A stretch of 64,000 nt of DNA from CAYFNK01 sp964393215 (GCA_964393215.1 CAYMSW010000001.1:1-64000); one strand, 5' to 3'; numbered from the stretch's first letter, positions 41,143-50,090 are shown. A program made the numbers and translations. Notes: generated by a model from the sequence alone, not told the origin.

Positions 41143-41222
41143 CTCTACATCATTTTTAAATTATTTGTTATTTAAAGGTTTCTTTGAGATAGATTATTAA
41201 ATTCAGACAACCAAACAAAAAT

Positions 41223-41534
41223 ATGAAATCATTCAACGAAAAATGCTATGAATTACTTAAGAAAGTTCCCAAAGGAAAAATAACAACTTACAAAGAAATA
41301 GCAAATGCATTGAACACAAAAGCCTACAGGGCAGTTGGGAATGCAATGAACAAAAACCCATATGCACCAGAAGTTCCATGTCACAGAGTTATCAACGCAA
41401 ATGGTTCTTTAGGAGGATTCGCATCGGGATTAAAAAATAAAATAAAAATTCTAAAAGAAGAAGGTGTAGAAATAAAAGAAAATAAGATAAATCTAGACAA
41501 ATATCTTTACAAGTTTACTTCTTCCCCAAAGTAA
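41223..41534 (+). CDS. ogt: methylated-DNA-protein cysteine methyltransferase (Ogt/MGMT)
   Basis: 103 residues, the minimal C-terminal domain of the alkyltransferase family. The active-site motif is PCHRVINANGSLGGF, with the cysteine that accepts the methyl group of O6-methylguanine. The helix-turn-helix is TTYKEIANALNTKAYRAVGNAMNKNP, with the arginine finger. The N-terminal ribonuclease-like domain is absent, as in many archaeal forms. It converges on alba with a 20-nt overlap. An AlkD-like repair gene lies 13 kb away. Confidence 0.93.
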   Translation: MKSFNEKCYELLKKVPKGKITTYKEIANALNTKAYRAVGNAMNKNPYAPEVPCHRVINANGSLGGFASGLKNKIKILKEEGVEIKENKINLDKYLYKFTSSPK

Positions 41535-41850
41535 TCTCAATAGTTGATACTCTAACTTGTTTTCCCTCTTTGTTCTTGAACTCTTCACTGCCTATATCAA
41601 TCTTACTAATCTCACAAGTGTTCTCTAAAAATCTCCTAGTAGCTACTTCAGCGACATCTACAGCCCTAGAAATAAACTTTCCTCTTGCCTTAACAACAAT
41701 TTCATTGGCATTCTGGGTCGTAAACTGCATAACAACACCCGTAACATAGTTCATAAACGGCTTACCGCCAATAAAAACCACATTATCATCGCTGTTACGT
41801 TTTTGTACTTCTCGCCTTGCATCTGGTTGCTGAGTCGTGTCTTCTGCCAT
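41515..41850 (-). CDS. albA: Alba chromatin/RNA-binding protein
   Basis: 111 residues from the third codon of the open frame (MAEDTTQQPD), because GGAGGT sits 7 nt before that ATG and only 1 nt before the one at 41856. Alba binds DNA and RNA as dimers. The core VVFIGGKPFMNYVTGVVM (with the conserved lysine of the loop), IVVKARGKFISRAVDVAEV and VSTIEITLG match the family. The N-terminal 20 residues are an acidic, disordered-looking extension. It is followed by convergent ogt. Confidence 0.93.
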   Translation of the reverse strand: MAEDTTQQPDARREVQKRNSDDNVVFIGGKPFMNYVTGVVMQFTTQNANEIVVKARGKFISRAVDVAEVATRRFLENTCEISKIDIGSEEFKNKEGKQVRVSTIEITLGKK

Positions 41851-41874
41851 ATTCATTACCTCCGTAAAAAATGA

Positions 41875-42066
41875 TTATGATTTCTGTTGCCTTGCCAGTC
41901 TAGTCATATATCCGGCTATAATATTCCTTAGTTTCTTAGATCTAACTTCTACCAACTCTTCAACTACTTTCTTATTATCTGAGAAATTACTCTTAAATTT
42001 ATCTGGATTATCTCTAAATAGCTTCAGAGTTACCCTTTTGATCATTGTAGTCTTGATTCTTCCCAT
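41875..42066 (-). CDS. rps17e: ribosomal protein eS17
   Basis: 63 residues. MGRIKTTMIKRVTLKLF, FSDNKKVVEEL and RSKKLRNIIAGYMTRLARQQ match the archaeal S17e small subunit protein. A TTTATAAATAG promoter lies about 25 nt upstream of the ATG. The alba gene follows 18 nt later, so the two may be co-transcribed. Confidence 0.95.
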   Translation of the reverse strand: MGRIKTTMIKRVTLKLFRDNPDKFKSNFSDNKKVVEELVEVRSKKLRNIIAGYMTRLARQQKS

Positions 42067-42098
42067 GCCATAGGCTTACGAGAGGCTATTTATAAAAG

Positions 42099-43328
42099 TT
42101 ACTTTTTACGGCGTTTATACATGAAAATTGCGTAATTTGCGGGATTTTTGAACTTCTTCATAATGTGTTCTGGGTCAGGAATGCCCAAATCATCATAATA
42201 ACCACTATTATCATAGTTTGGAGGAAGTATTTTCTCTCTCTGCCTTTTATGCCAGTTTAATTGAGACAATATATAACCTTCTTTCAAAGGTTCGGGATTT
42301 TGATCATTCCACTTTCTAACTAATTTTTCAATATCTTCAAAACCCCAACCAACAGTTTTCAAAAAATTCAATAAAATGAACAAAAATCTCTTTTTTCCAT
42401 CTTCTAAACCTTCTAAACCTTTTTTTATGCTTTCGGGGAAGAATTCCTCAGGAACTTTATCAGTAAATTCCTCATATTTTTTTGCCGCACCAGTAGTTTC
42501 CAAATGCTCTTCTCTCCTAACTTCTCTCTCTTTTTTTCGATAATGCCAATCAAAGGCCTGCATCATAAGATTAGTTGCATCTTTCTCAATTATTTTATCT
42601 CTATTTTCCAAAAATTCAACATCAAATTTTACTGTTTCTGGATTGGCCAAACTTTTATCAAAACCCAATATATTTTCTGGCTTTATTGGCAAGCTAACTA
42701 AACCACTCTTTTCATGCATAGAATAGGGAGCCCTATACATATGTCTGCTAGATATCAAAACAGTATCAATCTTTAGAGCTTCATCAACCCTCTCCTCAAA
42801 TTTCTCAATCAAATGTTTCTTTATTATGCTAATTAAATACTCAGTTATTATTTTAGGTCCATCAGGAAACTGATCTTTTATCAAAATATCATTGACTTCA
42901 ACAGGAAATGCTTCAAAAGGAACAACAATATGGAAACCTTTGTTTCCGGAATACTTCACAAATATGCTTTTTACATCATTAAATTTCAAAGCCTCAACAA
43001 GAAAGTGTGAAACTACCTTTGAATCTTCTAAATCAGGACTATCAACATCAAGAACAAGATCCCAGCCAGCCCTCAAATTATCTAACTTCTTCTTAGGCAT
43101 TCCCGGTTCCAAAGACAAAGGATCAGACCATCTTTCCTCGGAAATATGAAACGAAGTGCCACCATCTTTGGCAAAATCCAACACCTCTCCATCATATTGA
43201 ATTATATTTGGCCGTCTAGCGAACCTATCTAAACCCAATTGCACGCCAACCTCTCTATCTTTACAGTTCGCTGCAATTCCTCTTTGCACATCCAATCTAG
43301 AGTAATACTTCAAAAAATTTACTTCCAT
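42099..43328 (-). CDS. priS: archaeo-eukaryotic DNA primase, catalytic subunit
   Basis: 409 residues from the ATG at 43328 (MEVNFLKYYSRLDVQ). PriS makes the RNA primers for replication. The metal-binding aspartates are in LVLDVDSPD (D94, D96). SIFVKYSGNKGFHIVVPFEAF holds the nucleotide-binding SxxxGxH motif, and HMYRAPYSMHEKSG is the later active-site region. A C-terminal domain (about 290-409) follows with WGFEDIEKLVRKWN and PPNYDNSGYYDDLGIPDPEH, a segment that in relatives carries metal-binding cysteines, none of which remain. A PriL-like fusion is possible. Confidence 0.88.
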   Translation of the reverse strand: MEVNFLKYYSRLDVQRGIAANCKDREVGVQLGLDRFARRPNIIQYDGEVLDFAKDGGTSFHISEERWSDPLSLEPGMPKKKLDNLRAGWDLVLDVDSPDLEDSKVVSHFLVEALKFNDVKSIFVKYSGNKGFHIVVPFEAFPVEVNDILIKDQFPDGPKIITEYLISIIKKHLIEKFEERVDEALKIDTVLISSRHMYRAPYSMHEKSGLVSLPIKPENILGFDKSLANPETVKFDVEFLENRDKIIEKDATNLMMQAFDWHYRKKEREVRREEHLETTGAAKKYEEFTDKVPEEFFPESIKKGLEGLEDGKKRFLFILLNFLKTVGWGFEDIEKLVRKWNDQNPEPLKEGYILSQLNWHKRQREKILPPNYDNSGYYDDLGIPDPEHIMKKFKNPANYAIFMYKRRKK

Positions 43329-43365
43329 AAAAAAAGGAAACGCCCTATGTCTTAAATATATTTGG

Positions 43366-43743
43366 TTACTGAGAAACAAGCTGGGATTCTATCTTTTGGA
43401 CTTCAGAATTCATCTCAACAGAGATTTTCTTCAACTCAGTTATCTGATTACCAATAATATTAACTGCGGATTTGAAATCTTTTTTAACAAGAATACCTGC
43501 ACCAACATTCATTAGAACATCTTTTGGTTTCTTTATCTCAGACTCTAAAAAAACTCCGCTTCCAAATGGAACAAAAGATTTTTTATCATCCATATCTTCC
43601 AAACCGCCAAGGCCTTCTTTTAATCCTTCTAATTCAACTATTTGTTGAGATATTGCATCAATTTGACTCTTAAGATTGTTCAAATTATGACTCATGAGCT
43701 GCATTTCAAGAGCTTGCAACTGCTCTTTATCTAATCCTTTCAT
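43366..43743 (-). CDS. pfdA: prefoldin alpha subunit
   Basis: 125 residues. Prefoldin is a jellyfish-shaped chaperone passing nascent chains to the thermosome. Two coiled-coil helices flank the central hairpin region (SFVPFGSGVFLESEIKKPKDVLMNVGAGI), the alpha-class signature. It overlaps eL14 by 4 nt. Prefoldin alpha near ribosomal protein genes is usual in archaea. Confidence 0.92.
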   Translation of the reverse strand: MKGLDKEQLQALEMQLMSHNLNNLKSQIDAISQQIVELEGLKEGLGGLEDMDDKKSFVPFGSGVFLESEIKKPKDVLMNVGAGILVKKDFKSAVNIIGNQITELKKISVEMNSEVQKIESQLVSQ

Positions 43744-44048
43744 TTTTTCTTTTTCTCTTTAGTTTCAACTTTCTTCTTAGGCGGGCTTCTCTTAACTTTC
43801 TTTTTCTCAACAACTTTCATTTTAGAAGTAGCCATAGCTTTACGAACATCTGTTGTAGTCGCACCTTTTTTTATTTTAAGAACATCCTTCAATGGTTCCA
43901 AATGTTTAACATTACATTTCTTTCTTCTAACATTCCCATCTATTAGAACAAAACCATCTTTCATAACATCAACAACTACTGCAGTCTGTCCAGCATCCCT
44001 TCCAGCAATTTTGACACAAACTCTTCCAACTTCAAACATTTTACTCAA
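43740..44048 (-). CDS. rpl14e: ribosomal protein eL14
   Basis: 102 residues. The KOW-type core (EVGRVCVKIAGRDAGQTAVVV, NVRRKKCNVKHLEPL) is eL14. Residues 80-102 are a Lys/Glu-rich tail, also seen on several other ribosomal proteins here. It overlaps eL34 by 8 nt. Confidence 0.94.
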   Translation of the reverse strand: MSKMFEVGRVCVKIAGRDAGQTAVVVDVMKDGFVLIDGNVRRKKCNVKHLEPLKDVLKIKKGATTTDVRKAMATSKMKVVEKKKVKRSPPKKKVETKEKKKK

Positions 44049-44304
44049 TTTGCTCCTTTATCTTTTTCCTACTACAAGCAGAACACAATACTCCACCATA
44101 CGGCCTAGAAGGTCTTTTCTTTGTTTTTGACAAGCTCTTAAACTTTGATTGTATTAATTTTGGAATTCCTTGCAAAGGTTTCTTACAAGAGCTACACTTC
44201 CTTATGCTCAAACTTCTTTTTTTATAATGAACGACATTCTTCCCACTAGGTGTTTTCACAAACACTCTTCTTAACGTTCTTGATTTATGTTTTCCTGCTG
44301 GCAT
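44041..44304 (-). CDS. rpl34e: ribosomal protein eL34
   Basis: 87 residues. MPAGKHKSRTLRRVFVKTPSG and the zinc site CSSCKKPL..CSACSRK are typical of archaeal eL34. It begins 1 nt after the EMC3-like gene. In many archaea adk and cmk genes flank it; neither is present here. Confidence 0.95.
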   Translation of the reverse strand: MPAGKHKSRTLRRVFVKTPSGKNVVHYKKRSLSIRKCSSCKKPLQGIPKLIQSKFKSLSKTKKRPSRPYGGVLCSACSRKKIKEQIE

Positions 44305-44305
44305 T

Positions 44306-44746
44306 TTAGTGTACCTTCATAAATTTTCTCAATGCTATGCTGAAGATTATGGAAAATATAATATATATCCATAACCAACTGTCTATCCATAGGAATTTAA
44401 CTACTTCCTCGGCATATACACTTCTCAACCATCCAAAGATGATTATAAGTGGAATAAAGGTGATAAGCATCGGTTTAAAAGAGTTTTTCATTTGAATCAT
44501 TGACTTATCCATGGACTTTTTTTGTAGTTCCATGACTTTCTCAGGATTATCTTTAAACTCTTTCATCTCCTTTCTTATTTCTTTCATCTCTGCTTTAACA
44601 GACTTCATCAGATCTTGATCGGTCATAAACTTGTAAGCCAATGTAATCAGAAGAGTCAAAACAAAAGATATGAAAATTAATCCTCCAAGGGGGTCAGCTT
44701 CTATAGCCCATCCAAAAACACTATTGAAAAAATTGTCGAATACCAT
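44306..44746 (-). CDS. EMC3/TMCO1-like (DUF106) membrane insertase
   Basis: 146 residues with three membrane segments and a charged coiled coil between the first and second (KAEMKEIRKEMKEFKDNPEKV). This is the archaeal Oxa1-superfamily homologue of EMC3/TMCO1, which helps insert membrane proteins at the ribosome. It follows secY by 32 nt, the standard archaeal position, and would act with it. Confidence 0.92.
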   Translation of the reverse strand: MVFDNFFNSVFGWAIEADPLGGLIFISFVLTLLITLAYKFMTDQDLMKSVKAEMKEIRKEMKEFKDNPEKVMELQKKSMDKSMIQMKNSFKPMLITFIPLIIIFGWLRSVYAEEVVKFLWIDSWLWIYIIFSIIFSIALRKFMKVH

Positions 44747-44778
44747 TCTTTAACTTTCAGCAATATTCTTTTTAAGCC

Positions 44779-46221
44779 TTACTCTCCCCCCATCATTTTT
44801 CTCAAAGCAGGATTCATATCCATCATATGCTGTTGAGCAATATCTTCATATAACCTATAAATAATCATAACAGCTAACAAGATACCAGTTCCTCTAGACA
44901 ACGCACCAGTAAGATCTGCAGTAGCTGCTAAAATACCAACTGCCGCACCACCCATAACCGTCAAAGGAGTAATGTATCTCTTCAAAACACTCTCTAAAAC
45001 TCTTGGGTCTCTTCTAAAGCCAGGCATTTGCAATCCAGAAGATAATATTTGTTTAGCCTGTGACTTTGCATCCATTCCAGATGTTTGTACCCAGAAAATA
45101 GAGAACACAACTGCTCCAAGAACCATGAAAGACATGTAAGACAATGCTTGAAGTATAGGAGTAACTCCCCAAACTCCAGATCTCATCCCACTCATTACAT
45201 ACTCAACTAAGTTAGGAGAGTATGTCCAATAAACTAAACCTGAAATAGGAACCTGTCCAGAAAACTGTCCAAATATATGTTGTGAAATCCAAGCCATAGC
45301 CCCGGTTTCACCAACTCTGTTCTGGAATAACCTTGCCCACAATTGAACGTTAGCCAACAAAGCAGCAACCAAAATAACTGGAATGTTAGATGTATAAATA
45401 AATTTCAAAGGCCATCTCATTCCATGACCTCTAATTCTTCCAAAAGATAATGGAATCTCAACTTTCATAGCCTGAGCATAAACAGACATAACAAAAACAA
45501 CAACGGTAAATAATATTGCAAAGAAAGGCATGGCTGCTCCCCAAATATCTGCATTCATCAAAGATCTAAAGAATACCCAAACTGCACCAACAGGTGGCAA
45601 ACCAGAACCAAAAGCAAGTTTACCTGCAGTACTCAATGGAGAAAATGCTCTAATAAATATCTCTTGCGAAACTCCTGCCGCAATAAATAAACTAACACCA
45701 GAACCAAAGCCCCATTTAGATACAACTTCGTCCATAAATAAAATTAAAAATCCACCAAGGACTAACTGAAAAGCTAAAACGAACTGCATTGTCCTATACA
45801 AAGAAGGAGCTAATGTTGCAAGTGGTGCCAAACCACCCATGAATACATAAATAAAAGCTTCAAATACTATGAAAAAGATTGCAAGTAATTTTTGCAAACC
45901 TTGGAAGTATTTCTTACCTTCTGCAGTTGTCAAATCAATATTTAATATACCTGATCCAGTCAAAAGCTGCAAAACAATAGATGCAGTAACAATTGGACCA
46001 ATACCCAAAGACATAATGGAACCAAAGCTTGCTCCAAGAATAATGGATAACTGTTCAAATTGAGCTAAAGAGTTTTGACCCAAACCAAACAAAGGAATCA
46101 TAGAAAGAATAAAGAATGAAAACAAAATTATTCCAGTCCACTTCAATTTTTCTTTAAAGGACAATCTTTGAGTTGGACCTCTAACTTCTGGCAGATTGGC
46201 CATCAAGGTTTTTAGGAACAT
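44779..46221 (-). CDS. secY: preprotein translocase subunit SecY
   Basis: 480 residues with ten membrane segments. SecY/Sec61alpha is the channel for secreted and membrane proteins. The plug region, the pore-lining hydrophobic helices (SLGIGPIVTASIVLQLLTG) and the cytoplasmic loops with PLSFGRIRGHGMRWPLKFIYTSNIP are recognisable. The start may be the ATG at 46221 (overlapping uL15 by 10 nt) or that at 46203 (MANLPEVRGP), which better matches family starts. It is the last broadly conserved gene of the spc-type string before EMC3-like. Confidence 0.96.
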   Translation of the reverse strand: MFLKTLMANLPEVRGPTQRLSFKEKLKWTGIILFSFFILSMIPLFGLGQNSLAQFEQLSIILGASFGSIMSLGIGPIVTASIVLQLLTGSGILNIDLTTAEGKKYFQGLQKLLAIFFIVFEAFIYVFMGGLAPLATLAPSLYRTMQFVLAFQLVLGGFLILFMDEVVSKWGFGSGVSLFIAAGVSQEIFIRAFSPLSTAGKLAFGSGLPPVGAVWVFFRSLMNADIWGAAMPFFAILFTVVVFVMSVYAQAMKVEIPLSFGRIRGHGMRWPLKFIYTSNIPVILVAALLANVQLWARLFQNRVGETGAMAWISQHIFGQFSGQVPISGLVYWTYSPNLVEYVMSGMRSGVWGVTPILQALSYMSFMVLGAVVFSIFWVQTSGMDAKSQAKQILSSGLQMPGFRRDPRVLESVLKRYITPLTVMGGAAVGILAATADLTGALSRGTGILLAVMIIYRLYEDIAQQHMMDMNPALRKMMGGE

Positions 46222-46637
46222 ATTTCAGTTTCTCCACCCGCTTCCTTTATTTTCTCAATAGCAGTCTTTGAAAATGATTTACACTTTACTTTTACTTTCT
46301 TTGTTAAATTTCCAGTACCTAAAACTTTATCGTATTTAGAAGCATCAAATATGAAAAATCCACCAACTTCTTTATCTAAATTATCATTAATATATGCTAA
46401 ATTCAAAACTTTATTCTTCTTACCAACTCTTCTCTGATTTTTGAAACCTTTCTTACCGAAATAAGCCAAACCAAATTCTTTCAATATAGTTGGTTTCTTC
46501 TGATCTGCTCTTTTACCAGTTCCAGCATTACCTCTTCCACCACGATTACCTGCTCCTCTATGTTTTTTCATAGAACCATAACCATGAGTGGTCTTTGCTC
46601 GCATTCTAGTTTTTTTCTTTCTCTTATTTACAGGCAT
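46212..46637 (-). CDS. rpl15: ribosomal protein uL15
   Basis: 141 residues. The basic, glycine-rich N-terminus (THGYGSMKKHRGAGNRGGRGNAGTGKRADQ) threads into the 50S core as in all uL15 proteins. The C-terminal globular part has VLGTGNLTKKVKVKCKSFSKTA. It starts 1 nt after uL30. Confidence 0.96.
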   Translation of the reverse strand: MPVNKRKKKTRMRAKTTHGYGSMKKHRGAGNRGGRGNAGTGKRADQKKPTILKEFGLAYFGKKGFKNQRRVGKKNKVLNLAYINDNLDKEVGGFFIFDASKYDKVLGTGNLTKKVKVKCKSFSKTAIEKIKEAGGETEICS

Positions 46638-46638
46638 T

Positions 46639-47109
46639 TTATAACATCCTTTGTATCAAATCATTAATTTTGTCTTTTCTATAACCTAAAGCACCGCCAA
46701 GTGAAAATGGCTTCTTAGTTCCCTTAGGTGCATAGCCCTTTGTAGGAGGGTTTAATCTGAAAAATGGTTTCAAACCAGGAATATCTTTTATCTTAATTTT
46801 GCCATCAATTAATTCAGAAGATAATTCATCAAAGTTTTTCTTTACTTTTTCCTTAAGATAACTTTCTTCAACTAAAATATTACCAGGCAATCTTCCTCTC
46901 TTCTCAATTAAAAGAGAAAGTGTTTCCTTATCTATCTCTCCCCAAGTAGAATGATCTTTTATTACCTTAATCATGCCTTTAACATCATCAGTTGAATCTA
47001 AAACTGCACAAGTATTCTTTTTATGCAAGTTCAATAGTTTGAAAGTATTCTTTACCTTTCTAACTAACCCTTGTTGTCCAGCAATCCTAATTATAGCTAC
47101 TTTAGTCAT
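46639..47109 (-). CDS. rpl30: ribosomal protein uL30
   Basis: 156 residues, the longer archaeal/eukaryotic form. VAIIRIAGQQGLVRKVKNTFKLLNL is the conserved N-terminus, and FRLNPPTKGYAPKG the C-terminal archaeal extension. It overlaps uS5 by 8 nt. Confidence 0.95.
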   Translation of the reverse strand: MTKVAIIRIAGQQGLVRKVKNTFKLLNLHKKNTCAVLDSTDDVKGMIKVIKDHSTWGEIDKETLSLLIEKRGRLPGNILVEESYLKEKVKKNFDELSSELIDGKIKIKDIPGLKPFFRLNPPTKGYAPKGTKKPFSLGGALGYRKDKINDLIQRML

Positions 47110-47869
47110 CCTTTCCTTCCGTCAAACCAGATATCTTATGATACTCTGGTCTTATTTTCATAGAGTTTAATTTTTTGAAAGCATCCATGCATGCACTAAC
47201 TAAATTCAATTGTGTCTTTGTTTGCCCATACGTTTTTGAATATACATCTTTTATACCTGCAAACTTCAATATTTTTTGTATCTCTTTATGTGCAGTCAAC
47301 TTAGTTCCTTTTGGTGCAGGAATAAGACTAATCTTTACACTTCCACATTTTCCAAGTGCATTAATTGGAATGGAATGATTTTCCCCACATGCACAAGACC
47401 ATGAACCGCAACCTCTTCTAATCTTCATAATACTCAACTTTGCATTTCTAATTGCTTTTTCTCTGGCTGGAACAGTTTCCTTTGCTTTTCCTCTTCCAAG
47501 ACCAACATAACCGTTTTTGTTACCAACAATAGCAATTGTAGAGAATTTTGGTTTATTACCTTCACTAGTTTTCTTCTGAGTTTGTTTCCAAATACTCCTC
47601 TTACCTCCGCCAAACTTACCTTTAGATTGGCCTACAGTAACTAAATCATATTCCAACTCGGGCAAAAGAACATCAACAATTTCTTGCTCAAGTATTTTCA
47701 AACCATTATCAAGTATTTCATCAATATTTTTTATCTCTCCGGCTTTTACCTTTTTTCCTAATTCAGTTTTAGGAATCCAATTTGAAATAGCCTCTTCCTT
47801 TCTAGATAATTCGGATTCCCTTCTGGAAACTGCATCAGGTCTTTTCCTATTGTTTCTTTTCCTTTCCAT
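47102..47869 (-). CDS. rps5: ribosomal protein uS5
   Basis: 255 residues. The N-terminus is a basic extension (MERKRNNRKRPDAVSRRES). The double-stranded RNA-binding core is VGNKNGYVGLGRGKAKETVPAREKAI, and the C-terminal part includes LIPAPKGTKLTAH. An SWSCACGENHSIPI insert has two Cys and a His that could bind zinc. Overlaps uL18 by 23 nt. Confidence 0.95.
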   Translation of the reverse strand: MERKRNNRKRPDAVSRRESELSRKEEAISNWIPKTELGKKVKAGEIKNIDEILDNGLKILEQEIVDVLLPELEYDLVTVGQSKGKFGGGKRSIWKQTQKKTSEGNKPKFSTIAIVGNKNGYVGLGRGKAKETVPAREKAIRNAKLSIMKIRRGCGSWSCACGENHSIPINALGKCGSVKISLIPAPKGTKLTAHKEIQKILKFAGIKDVYSKTYGQTKTQLNLVSACMDAFKKLNSMKIRPEYHKISGLTEGKDD

Positions 47870-48446
47870 TTGAACTTAATTTACTCCTTACTTCTTCAAA
47901 ATTTTTAGGTAAATCCTCGGGATTCAACCCTTCTTTTAAATATTTTGAAAATTGTCTTTTGTGCTTCTCCTCATCAGATTTCTTCAATTCAGAAGAATAA
48001 TTCGAGATTAATTTCCCGTTTAAAACATCTTCCTTTGGAAATATATCTTCAGAGTGAGGAACATCTATTCCGGAATCAACTATGCCCTTAATTGCAGAAG
48101 GCAATCTTGTTCCTTTTGTTATTGAATGAAGGCCAATATCTATAACACCTTCAGTAATTTTTCCTTTGGCTTTTTGTCCAAAAAGTAATCCGGTTAAGTA
48201 TGCTGCAGGAATTCCTCCAGTGGAACCTTTCCAACCCAATTTTTTAAGCCCTATAGAATCAACAGTAAGCAAAATTTTATCACCATTCTCCATAAATTCA
48301 ACCGCCTGTATAGTGATCTTATTTGTAGAAGGTCTCAAGACTATCCTAGTCTTACCAGAAGATATGAATTTTATTCTCTTCTTGTAATCAGTCTTACCTT
48401 TTCTCTTTCTCTTAAACTGAGTTGTGTGTGTTTTACTTCTTGACAT
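47847..48446 (-). CDS. rpl18: ribosomal protein uL18
   Basis: 199 residues from the ATG at 48446; a TTG two codons earlier is unlikely. It binds 5S rRNA. FKRKRKGKTDYKKRIKF, RIVLRPSTNKITIQAVEF and IPAAYLTGLLFGQKA match archaeal uL18. Its N-terminus overlaps the eL19 end by 14 nt. Confidence 0.94.
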   Translation of the reverse strand: MSRSKTHTTQFKRKRKGKTDYKKRIKFISSGKTRIVLRPSTNKITIQAVEFMENGDKILLTVDSIGLKKLGWKGSTGGIPAAYLTGLLFGQKAKGKITEGVIDIGLHSITKGTRLPSAIKGIVDSGIDVPHSEDIFPKEDVLNGKLISNYSSELKKSDEEKHKRQFSKYLKEGLNPEDLPKNFEEVRSKLSSNGKEKKQ

Positions 48447-48891
48447 TTTCAAATAACCTATTATCTGTTAAGTATGTTTTTACGTGACCTTTGCTTCTGA
48501 AATAACCACCTTTTATTTTTCTATAAATTGATCTATAAGTTGGAACTGAGATTAACTTTTTATCTCTCAATTCTTTTGCAAAAGCTCTTTGAATTCTAAT
48601 CTTATTTATCCATGCTCTTTTATCTCCAAGTCTAGCAGTTCTTTTTCCTTCTCTTGATCCTGAGCCGGTCTTTCTTCCTTTTCTCTTCTGTTTAAGAAGC
48701 TTTCTTGCTCTTACTCTTGAAACTGAGCTCTTCTGTTTTTTCTTAACTGCTTTCAATACACCCAATGCCCTTATGTCGGACCTAGTTATTGCTTCCTTTA
48801 TCTCAGAAAGCTTATCACTATCAAAAGTTATTCTCTTTTTACCAACCCCAAATACCTTGGATGATAATTTCTTTTGCTTATCTAAGTTCAT
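48433..48891 (-). CDS. rpl19e: ribosomal protein eL19
   Basis: 152 residues. LDKQKKLSSKVFGVGKKRITFD, RARKLLKQKRKGRKTGSGSREG and YRKIKGGYFRSKGHVKTYL are hallmarks of eL19, a long two-helix protein at the exit tunnel and subunit bridge. It overlaps eL32 by 4 nt. Confidence 0.95.
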   Translation of the reverse strand: MNLDKQKKLSSKVFGVGKKRITFDSDKLSEIKEAITRSDIRALGVLKAVKKKQKSSVSRVRARKLLKQKRKGRKTGSGSREGKRTARLGDKRAWINKIRIQRAFAKELRDKKLISVPTYRSIYRKIKGGYFRSKGHVKTYLTDNRLFENVKK

Positions 48892-49544
48892 TGTTTAGTT
48901 CCAGGAACACTTCTTGCCAAATGTCCGCTTTTTGCTTTGGTTGTATCTTTTTTAACATCAATTGTTTTAGGAGTCTTCTTTTCTTCTTGCTTAGCACTCA
49001 TTACATCTTTCTTTACTTCATCTTGTTTCTTTTCGTCTTCCTTCTTCTCTTTTTTCTCTTCCTTCTTCTTTGTAGCCTTATCTTCTTCCTTCTTCCTCTT
49101 AGTCTTTCTACTCTTAGACATATCTTTCCTCTTAGCTAACAAAGTTTTTGTACTTTCTAAAAATAATTTGATATCTTTAACATTTGAAACAGATATATTA
49201 TCTGCAAGGCATTTCTCTAAAATTTTAACCTTATTTTTCAAACCAACATTAGATGCTATGACTGCTTGATATTTTGTATTATCAAATTCTTTCAAGTCAG
49301 CAACATTTTTTAAATAATAAAGTGATTTTCCATCCAATTGTAAAGATCTAACTAACTTTGGGGATCTATATCCAACAGAAGGATTTTTCTGATGTCCTTT
49401 TTTATGCAATCTACGCTTATTATGCAAACCTCTTGGCTTTCTCCATTTAGACATTGTTTTGCCTTTCAATTTATTGGAATCCTTTCTCACAAACTTTGGC
49501 TTTCTTGCCTTCAAAGTTTTTCTAATTTCCAATAATTCTTTCAT
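48888..49544 (-). CDS. rpl32e: ribosomal protein eL32 with long charged tail
   Basis: 218 residues. Residues 1-140 are eL32 (KPKFVRKDSNKLKGK, WRKPRGLHNKRR, VGYRSPKLVRSLQLDG). Residues 140-218 are an added Lys/Glu/Thr-rich, disordered tail (RKKEEDKATKKKEEKKEKKE). Normal archaeal eL32 is about 130-140 aa. It overlaps uL6 by 4 nt. Confidence 0.95.
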   Translation of the reverse strand: MKELLEIRKTLKARKPKFVRKDSNKLKGKTMSKWRKPRGLHNKRRLHKKGHQKNPSVGYRSPKLVRSLQLDGKSLYYLKNVADLKEFDNTKYQAVIASNVGLKNKVKILEKCLADNISVSNVKDIKLFLESTKTLLAKRKDMSKSRKTKRKKEEDKATKKKEEKKEKKEDEKKQDEVKKDVMSAKQEEKKTPKTIDVKKDTTKAKSGHLARSVPGTKQ

Positions 49545-50089
49545 TCTTGTTGCTCCTCAGCCTTTTTTGTTATGTAAATTCCATCCTGGAATCTCCTTCT
49601 ATCTCTGTTTGTAATCCTAGTAGATTTTTCCAGATTTGCTGCGCTCTGACCAACTGCTTCAATATCTGGTCCGGAAAGAGTAATTATATCTTTGTCAATC
49701 TTAGCGTTGACAGTTTCAAGTATCTTTGCACTTCTTGGTATTTTTTCTCCCAAAAAGTTCTTAATTACCACTTTATTGCCTTCTTGAGTTACAGTCATTG
49801 GAAAGTGTCCTGAACATATTTTCAAAGTATAAACAAAATCTTTCTTAACGCCAACAAACATATTTATTATATGAGCCTTCAAAGTTTTCAAAACGGTTTT
49901 CTCTCTCTTAGATGCGTTAGCATATTCAAGAGAAAGTGTAGAATCTTCCTTCTTTACTTTAAGACCAGGATAAAAATATTTCCTCTCAAGGTTGCCATTT
50001 GGTCCTGTAACTTTCATAATTAAAGGTTCCAAAGTTACTTCAACGCCTTCGGGAATTTTTACTGTGTCTCTCAGATTTACCTTAACCAT
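49541..50089 (-). CDS. rpl6: ribosomal protein uL6
   Basis: 182 residues with the two repeated alpha/beta domains of uL6 (VEVTLEPLIMKVTGPNGNLERK and NKVVIKNFLGEKIPR..). GPDIEAVGQSAANLEKSTRI is the signature C-terminal segment. It begins 1 nt after uS8. Confidence 0.95.
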   Translation of the reverse strand: MVKVNLRDTVKIPEGVEVTLEPLIMKVTGPNGNLERKYFYPGLKVKKEDSTLSLEYANASKREKTVLKTLKAHIINMFVGVKKDFVYTLKICSGHFPMTVTQEGNKVVIKNFLGEKIPRSAKILETVNAKIDKDIITLSGPDIEAVGQSAANLEKSTRITNRDRRRFQDGIYITKKAEEQQE

Positions 50090-50090
50090 T

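Noticed and set aside
48789..49269. Long frames opposite eL32, uS5, uS3 and other ribosomal genes
   Set aside because: They are Phe/Leu/Ser-rich antisense reflections of Lys/Glu/Arg-rich genes, with no family motif and no promoter.
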